Below, one piece after another: positions 61,995-64,000 of a stretch of DNA of 64,000 nt; positions within the stretch are counted from its first letter, which is position 1; each line of letters opens with the position of its first letter. Origin of the DNA: Spirogloea muscicola (lineage: Eukaryota > Streptophyta > Zygnematophyceae > Spirogloeales > Spirogloeaceae); the NCBI GenBank assembly GCA_009602725.1, contig WELB01000149.1:27109-91108 (forward strand). Direction: 5' to 3'. The position numbers were made by a program, and so were the translations under genes. Under the pieces are notes generated by a model. That model ran no database searches, was not told the DNA's origin, and was given only the letters and a program-made list of their open reading frames with translations.

Positions 61995-62400
61995 GAAGTG
62001 CTCGCCCATAGAGAAGAGTGGCTGGCAAAGCCAGCACAAAAAAAAGGAAGTGCTCGCCCATAGAGAAGAGTGGCTGGCAAAGCCAGCCCAAAAAGAATGC
62101 ACAATATACCAAGCCAAAGTAAGAGGTGCCGAAAAAGAACTACACATAATCTACCACTGCCATTGCTCCCCACTCACTAGTTTCCGACAGGGCGACGTTA
62201 TTCAGCCCTCTGCTTACTCTGATCTTCACTTGCTGACCAGAGATTGTTGAGCGCTCACTCGCAGGAGACATGGATGGACAGTCTTTCGTGCTTTTTGCGG
62301 CTTCCGGCCCTTTCAGAAGAAGGCTCGCCCATAGAGAAAGAGGGGCTGGCAAAGCCAGCCCAAAAAGAATGGACAATGTCCAAAGCCGAAGAATGAGATG
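61995..62400 (-). mobile_element. Tandem hairpin tails and retroelement terminus
   Basis: Two near-identical reverse tails lie head to tail at about 61998-62040 and 62049-62110, and a third at 62321-62385. Between them, 62170-62250 reads FRQGDVIQPSAYSDLHLLTR on the plus strand, a subfamily 1 terminus. Confidence 0.65.
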
Positions 62401-62739
62401 CCGAGGAAGGACTTTCAGACCTTGTACATTCCTTTGGGCTAGCCTTTCACTGCCATTGCCTTAAATTGGAGGACCTGTTCCCTTTGTTTTACAGAGCAGT
62501 CATACACTTCCACGCAGATGATGTACATTAGAGTCGGAGTGTCAAATTATTTCATCTTCTGTAGAAGAAACATGAAGGTAAATGTCTCAGCATCCACTCC
62601 AAATGATTGAGGGAGTCGCTTAGTCCAAGGGGCGGGCATGTCCTGCCGCACTGTCGGCGCGATCTCGTGACCTCTAACAACCTCTATATTGAATATTCTA
62701 TATTCCATTCGTATTTATTGTTGCTGAGCGGGTCAGCTT

Positions 62740-62825
62740 AGCAGCACGTGATGTGTATCCGTCTGTACTTGGCTTGCTTTGTACTTGGCCACACAGGCGT
62801 TCCATTTCCATCACTTCATACGCAC
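62740..62825. mobile_element. Subfamily-2 tail motif
   Basis: GTACTTGGC occurs twice (about 62765 and 62783) and is followed by CACACAGGCGTTCC. 62826-64000 shows no gene: a CT-rich tract, a GC-rich stretch (63000-63190), decayed GGGCTGG tails at about 63250 and 63400, a roughly 22-bp tandem repeat (GCGGGATCTCGGGCCGG) at 63627-63665, and a C-run at the window end. Confidence 0.45.
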
Positions 62826-64000
62826 TCCAGCTCTCCCCAACCCCCTCTCTTCTCCGTCTCTCTCACTCCCTCTCCTCTCTCATTCATCGCCCTCTACCAG
62901 AAAATTCTCTCTTTTTATATAAAAGGCTCTCTTTCCCGATCCCTCGCTTCCTCCTGGCAACTGCAAGTTGCACGTCCAGGTGGCTGCTGGCGGGCCGTGA
63001 TTGGGCGAGGTCCCAGCTCGGCGCGCAGCTTCGGCAGGCTCGGGCGTGCGTGGGCCTGACACCCCCCCGTACAACATGCCCCCAAAGACCGGCGTGTCCT
63101 AGGGGCGGTGCTTCTGTCGGCCGACACCCACCCCCTCCCGGGGCGCCGCCACGACCGGCGTGCCCCAGGGCGGTTGCCAGCCAAGTGGCCGGCTTAATGG
63201 TGGCCTCCCAGGTCGTCGTCACAGTGCTAACGGCCTTCTTCATTTTTCTTCTGGGCTGGCCTTTCACAACCACCGCCCTCCCCTTGAAGCGTCATTCTTC
63301 TAATGACGACTGTATGATGCATTTGAGCGTGAGTGAGTCGAGAGCTCAGATGACTCTCCACTCGGTCTTTCAAGGTGAGGCGATTGCTGTGGAAGGCCAG
63401 CCCAAATAAAGGAAGGAATAAGGTCCGACAAGGAAATGACTCTCCCAACGAAGAGCAATGGCTGTGAGAAAGGGGCTCTATCCGAAGTGGGCTGTGCGAG
63501 GGCAGCCTAAGCAACGTGCAGTGTCTGAAAGGGGCCGAAAGAGCACGAGCATTCAAGATTAGGACTGGTTAACAGCTTCGACAACGTTGCTAACAGAGAT
63601 GATGCATATCACTTTGAGCGAACCCGCGGGATCTCGGGCCGGTGAGCTTGCGGGATCTCGGGCCGGCAGGAACGCGGCCCGCGGAATGTCGGGGGGACGG
63701 GCGGGCGCGGGGGCCCACGCCTTCGTCCTACTGATCCGCCCGGGGGGCAACGGTTGCTACCCTCAGCCAATCGGTGAGCAGCAACTTGCACACGCATCCG
63801 ACCAAGCGGTCCGTGGGCTCCCCACCAAGCAACAAGCCCTGCTGGCAGCCGCCCGGGTCGGCCCACGAGGCTTGACGAGCCGGCTTGGCCGCCTGGGGCC
63901 CAGCCGCGCTGCCAGGCGAGTGGCAGGGCCGCAGGAGAGAGGGAAGGCCCGCCCCGTCTCCCTCTCCCCTCCTCCCCCCCCCCTCCCCCCTCCCCCCCCC

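Overview
This is nuclear DNA of a photosynthetic eukaryote, most likely from the green lineage. All the recognisable genes are split by spliceosomal introns. The peptide:N-glycanase gene has the plant-type layout, with an N-terminal module starting MVLRK and a long C-terminal extension like Arabidopsis PNG1. TTTAGGG-type telo-box motifs lie upstream of two housekeeping genes. I cannot name the species. Exon coordinates were read by eye from splice signals, reading-frame phase and family similarity; they may be off by a few bases and no alignment was run.

Layout. Positions 1-33109 carry three minus-strand copies of PNG1 (cytosolic peptide:N-glycanase, ER-associated degradation). Copy A (107-2299, cut by the window edge) has a nonsense codon. 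Copy B (12886-17903) is heavily decayed: catalytic Cys replaced, nonsense codon, three exons deleted, one exon tandemly duplicated, a large fold-back inside the biggest exon. Copy C (26770-33109) reads through as 17 phase-consistent exons for about 922 residues. A secreted or ER-targeted agmatinase/arginase-family gene (23490-26197, plus) lies between B and C, with a CT microsatellite and an 822-base gap in its first intron.

The right half holds an LRR (RNI-like) gene (38736-41320, minus), a cytochrome P450 resembling the CYP711/MAX1 type (43440-47220, plus), the 3' part of RNase P/MRP subunit POP5 (49190-49785, plus), a GT92/DUF23 glycosyltransferase (50655-53107, minus), the splicing factor PQBP1 with two WW domains (54825-58735, minus) and 20S proteasome alpha-1 (59969-61554, minus). 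They are unrelated housekeeping or metabolic genes and do not form a pathway.

The space between genes is a dense mosaic of 3' fragments of a retroelement family. Its protein C-terminus combines a CCHC knuckle with a restriction-like-endonuclease-like core. About 30 copies of its 3' tail, an unusual ~57-bp stem-loop module, occur in both orientations. One copy can be shown to be a discrete 57-bp insertion by comparison with an unoccupied copy of the same sequence. A 371-bp solo LTR with a 4-bp target duplication is nested in one fragment. At least five GC-AG introns are inferred, including all three introns of the proteasome gene.
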